From contig JAKARG010000142.1 in NCBI GenBank assembly GCA_021819345.1, forward strand, positions 1 to 7,602: a stretch of 7,602 nt of DNA. The letters run 5' to 3'. The stretch's first letter is position 1. Every line of letters starts with the position of its first letter. The position numbers and the translations under genes are program-made. The notes beneath the pieces are model-generated. The model saw only the letters and a list, made by a program, of their open reading frames with translations, was not told the origin of the DNA and made no database searches. The DNA is from Actinomycetes bacterium (lineage in GTDB: Bacteria > Actinomycetota > Acidimicrobiia > Acidimicrobiales > Palsa-688). This document shows positions 6,175 to 7,602 of the stretch, piece by piece.

Positions 6175-7131
6175 TCAGGTAGGTGCCGGGGCGAGCTGCC
6201 TGATCGCCTCCCGCTGGTCGACGCCGGCGAAGGGCAGCACCGCGAGCACCGGGGTCGTGACCCCGTTGGCCACGTAGCGCGCCACCCGGGCTCGGACCTC
6301 GTCGGCCGAGCCGTGGACCACCAAGGCGTCGACCACCTCGTCGGGGATCGCCGCCGCCGCCGCCCTGCGGTCCCCGTCGCGCCAGCGCTCCCACAGGCCG
6401 GCCAGCTGCTCGCCCCGCCCGAGCCAATCGTGGAAAGCGGCGTAGACCGGGACCGTGAGGTAGCCGGCGAGCAGGCGCCGGGCCTGGGCCCGGACAGCGC
6501 CGGCGTCCTCGGATGGGCAGACGAAGATCCGGGCGACCACCTCGCGCTCGGCACCGATCTCGGCCACCACCCGGGGGACATCGTCGGCCCCGAGCCAGTT
6601 GACGATCGCCCCGTCGCCCACCCGGCCGGCGAGACGGAGCATGCCCGGACGCAGCGCGGCCACGAGGATCGGGGGCACCTCGGCCGGCGGCCTCGCCAGC
6701 CGGAAGCCCCGCACCCCGAACGTCTCGAACTGCTCGTCGACCCGCTCACCGCTGAGCGCCATGCGCAGGAACCTCACCATGTCGCGGGTCCGCTCGTAGG
6801 GACGCTCGAAGCGGAGGTCGTTCCAGGCCTCGACGATCACCCCCGAGGAGGTCCCGATCCCGAGGGCGAAGCGCCGAGGGGCAGCCTCGGCCAGGGCGGC
6901 CACGGACTGCGCGAGCAGTGCCGGACCGCGGGTGAAGCTCGGGACGATGGCGGTGCCGAGGCGTAGCTCCGGAACCCAGGCGGCAGCGAGGGCCAACGGG
7001 GTGAAGGCATCGGTGCCGTCGGCCTCCGAGGACCACAGGTCGGTGTAGCCGAGCTCGCTCAGCTCCTGGTACCAGCTGCGGTGCTCGGCCAGGGCTACCC
7101 CCTGGAAGGGGACCGTGATGCCGTAGCTCAC
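6175..7131 (-). CDS. LLM-class (luciferase-like) F420-dependent oxidoreductase
   Basis: A 318-residue TIM-barrel protein of the bacterial luciferase-like monooxygenase family. Visible family features are the N-terminal strand SYGITVPFQ, LGYTDLWSSEADGTDAFTPLA (27-47), LRLGTAIVPSFTRGP (56-70), RRFALGIGTSS (86-96), VEAWNDLRFERPYERTRDMVRFLR (100-123) and VGDGAIVNWLGADDVP (171-186). These place it with actinobacterial F420-linked hydride-transfer enzymes (reductases or dehydrogenases) rather than FMN-dependent luciferases, although the cofactor is inferred. The substrate is unknown. I choose the GTG at 7131: it begins right before the first barrel strand and has TAGCAT 7 nt upstream. The longer in-frame opening (to 7314) would add 61 residues of Pro/Gly/Arg-rich repeat translated from the 24-bp repeat array, which is not plausible protein. 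It is convergent with the DsbA-family gene. Confidence 0.9.
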   Translation of the reverse strand: MSYGITVPFQGVALAEHRSWYQELSELGYTDLWSSEADGTDAFTPLALAAAWVPELRLGTAIVPSFTRGPALLAQSVAALAEAAPRRFALGIGTSSGVIVEAWNDLRFERPYERTRDMVRFLRMALSGERVDEQFETFGVRGFRLARPPAEVPPILVAALRPGMLRLAGRVGDGAIVNWLGADDVPRVVAEIGAEREVVARIFVCPSEDAGAVRAQARRLLAGYLTVPVYAAFHDWLGRGEQLAGLWERWRDGDRRAAAAAIPDEVVDALVVHGSADEVRARVARYVANGVTTPVLAVLPFAGVDQREAIRQLAPAPT

Positions 7132-7138
7132 CGCCGAG

Positions 7139-7144
7139 ATGCTA
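7139..7144 (-). promoter_or_regulatory. -10 element TAGCAT, inferred leaderless promoter for the LLM gene
   Basis: Read on the minus strand, TAGCAT ends 7 nt (CTCGGCG) before the GTG at 7131. The first three bases of the hexamer (7144-7142) also form the TAG stop codon of the possible small gene upstream. No Shine-Dalgarno lies in the gap. The tandem repeats begin at 7168, roughly 37 bp upstream of the inferred transcription start, a position where an activator or repressor could bind. Confidence 0.55.
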
Positions 7145-7462
7145 ACGGCTCGTCGCGGCTCGGCACCGGGGGACCCGGGGAGGTCCCGGCCGGGGGACCC
7201 GGGGAGGTCCCGGCCGGGGGACCCGGGGAGACCCGGGCCGTGGGCTGCCCTCGCAGCGGGCGGCGGCGAGCCCGGACGGTCCACTCGGAGGAGGTTCGGG
7301 CAGGCGAGAGGCATCGGTGGCGGCGAGCGCTCGGCGGGCAGCCGCTATCCCGACCATCCCAGCCCGGCAGGTGGCCTCGTCGAGCACCCAGGCCGGCTCT
7401 CTCCGGACCGCTGCGTCGCTCGGGGGAGGGTCGGCATCGACGAGGCAGAGCTGGGTGGCCAC
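7142..7462 (-). CDS. Hypothetical small protein with Pro/Arg repeat tail (uncertain)
   Basis: A possible 106-residue protein that I do not recognise. The GTG start at 7462 is preceded, with an 8-nt gap, by AGAGG, the best Shine-Dalgarno-like site I saw in the window. An in-frame ATG at 7495, 11 codons earlier, is the alternative. The first 60 or so residues look protein-like: VATQLCLVDADPPP at the start, then EPAWVLDEATCRAGMVGIAA near 23-42, followed by ARRALA, with third codon positions mostly G or C. The C-terminal third is low complexity and includes tandem GPPRVPRP octads encoded by the 24-bp repeats. The pattern W-x-LDE-x-T-x3-G-x2-GIA-x-AR-x-AL reminds me of short actinobacterial hypothetical proteins, but that is recall, not a search. 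The TAG stop doubles as the start of the LLM -10 hexamer. It may instead be non-coding leader DNA. Confidence 0.4.
   Translation of the reverse strand: MATQLCLVDADPPPSDAAVRREPAWVLDEATCRAGMVGIAAARRALAATDASRLPEPPPSGPSGLAAARCEGSPRPGSPRVPRPGPPRVPRPGPPRVPRCRAATSR
7168..7239. repeat. Three 24-bp tandem repeats upstream of the LLM gene
   Basis: Units lie at 7168-7191, 7192-7215 and 7216-7239. The first two are identical: GGGGGACCCGGGG followed by AGGTCCCGGCC. The third differs at three positions in its second half (AGACCCGGGCC). Each of the first two contains a perfect inverted repeat, GGGACC and GGTCCC with a 6-nt spacer (7170-7175/7182-7187 and 7194-7199/7206-7211). The third unit has lost it. 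CCCGGCCGGG palindromes span the unit junctions (first at 7185-7194). Because 24 is a multiple of three, all reading frames stay in phase and code for octapeptide repeats. The plus strand also carries six G4-5 runs. Confidence 0.85.
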
Positions 7463-7496
7463 GTCGAGATCCTCTCGCGGGGGTGAGACATCCACC

Positions 7497-7502
7497 TAGG
7501 AT
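7497..7502 (+). promoter_or_regulatory. -10 element TAGGAT, inferred leaderless promoter for the deacetylase gene
   Basis: TAGGAT ends 7 nt (CGCAACG) before the GTG at 7510, the same spacing as at 3156 and at 7139 on the minus strand. The 7-nt gap contains no Shine-Dalgarno. It lies just outside the possible minus-strand start at 7495, so the two promoters, if both are real, are back-to-back. Confidence 0.55.
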
Positions 7503-7509
7503 CGCAACG

Positions 7510-7602
7510 GTGGTCGACCTCGCCGCCACTCTCGGGGCCGAGCCCGGCTCCCGTGTGCTGATCGTCACCTGCGACGAGCTGGGCGTCACCTACTCGCACA
7601 AC
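7510..7602 (+). CDS. ChbG/HpnK (YdjC-like) family deacetylase, N-terminal end only
   Basis: The window ends after 31 codons of an open frame beginning with GTG. The segment RVLIVTCDELG (15-25), followed by VTYSHN, matches the start of YdjC/ChbG/HpnK carbohydrate deacetylases. These open with a hydrophobic strand, then an Asp-Asp-[FL]-Gly metal-site motif, then a conserved Asn a few residues on (here N31). The first Asp is D22, and the second position is Glu23 instead of Asp. Family members remove acetyl groups from N-acetyl sugars (chitooligosaccharides in ChbG, a hopanoid glycolipid in HpnK). With only 31 residues, the assignment rests on one motif, and the two metal-binding histidines are outside the window. 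The start is supported by the upstream TAGGAT. Confidence 0.65.
   Translation, partial: MVDLAATLGAEPGSRVLIVTCDELGVTYSHN

Noticed and set aside
7168..7239. The tandem repeats as a CRISPR array.
   Set aside because: The units are directly adjacent with no spacers, only three copies exist, and no cas genes are present. The Cas4-like nuclease at 4080 belongs to the common stand-alone RecB-like group.
7132..7314. A 61-residue N-terminal extension of the LLM oxidoreductase.
   Set aside because: It would be translated from the tandem repeats as Gly/Pro/Ser repeats and has no counterpart in the family. The GTG at 7131 sits directly before the first barrel strand.
1..7602. Mobile element, phage, toxin-antitoxin or defence island.
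   Set aside because: No transposase, integrase, terminal inverted repeats, attachment-site duplication or toxin-like small gene pair was seen, and base composition looks uniform throughout.

Overview
This is a very GC-rich window with strong G/C bias at third codon positions, frequent GTG starts and few Shine-Dalgarno sequences. It also encodes an F420-type luciferase-like oxidoreductase. Together these point to an actinomycete (Actinomycetota). An Acidimicrobiia-like lineage is my best guess from the feel of the protein families, but no marker gene here proves it.

Layout. Positions 1-3124 are the end of a plus-strand peptide/nickel-type (Dpp/Opp) ABC importer operon: the last 31 codons of a DppB-like permease, a complete DppC-like permease, and one long gene that fuses the DppD and DppF ATPases. 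The genes overlap by 1 and 4 nt, so they are probably co-translated. No solute-binding protein is present, so the substrate cannot be read here. An 11-bp stem-loop directly follows the operon and abuts the promoter of an alpha/beta hydrolase gene (3169-4029). Next come a two-gene unit with a 4-nt overlap, a small RecB/Cas4-type Fe-S nuclease (4080-4886) and a PAP2 phosphatase (4883-5473). A DsbA-family thioredoxin-fold protein (5565-6170) follows. It converges, with a 4-nt gap, on a minus-strand LLM-class F420-dependent oxidoreductase (6175-7131). The last 470 bases hold a possible minus-strand small gene with a tandem-repeat tail, and the first 31 codons of a plus-strand ChbG/HpnK (YdjC-like) deacetylase.

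The most distinctive signal is regulatory. Four transcription-unit heads (3169, 4080, 7131 on minus, 7510) each have a TAGnnT hexamer ending 6-7 nt before the start codon and no ribosome-binding site. This is the geometry of leaderless mRNAs. Genes inside units instead rely on overlapping stop/start codons. The upstream flank of the LLM gene adds a second layer: three 24-bp tandem repeats, two of them with a perfect 6-bp inverted repeat, start about 37 bp upstream of the inferred transcription start.

I see no phage, transposon, CRISPR, tRNA or rRNA signal. The functional content is mostly ordinary chromosomal housekeeping and metabolic genes. The points worth following up are the promoter architecture, the 7142-7510 region and a few residue-level oddities.
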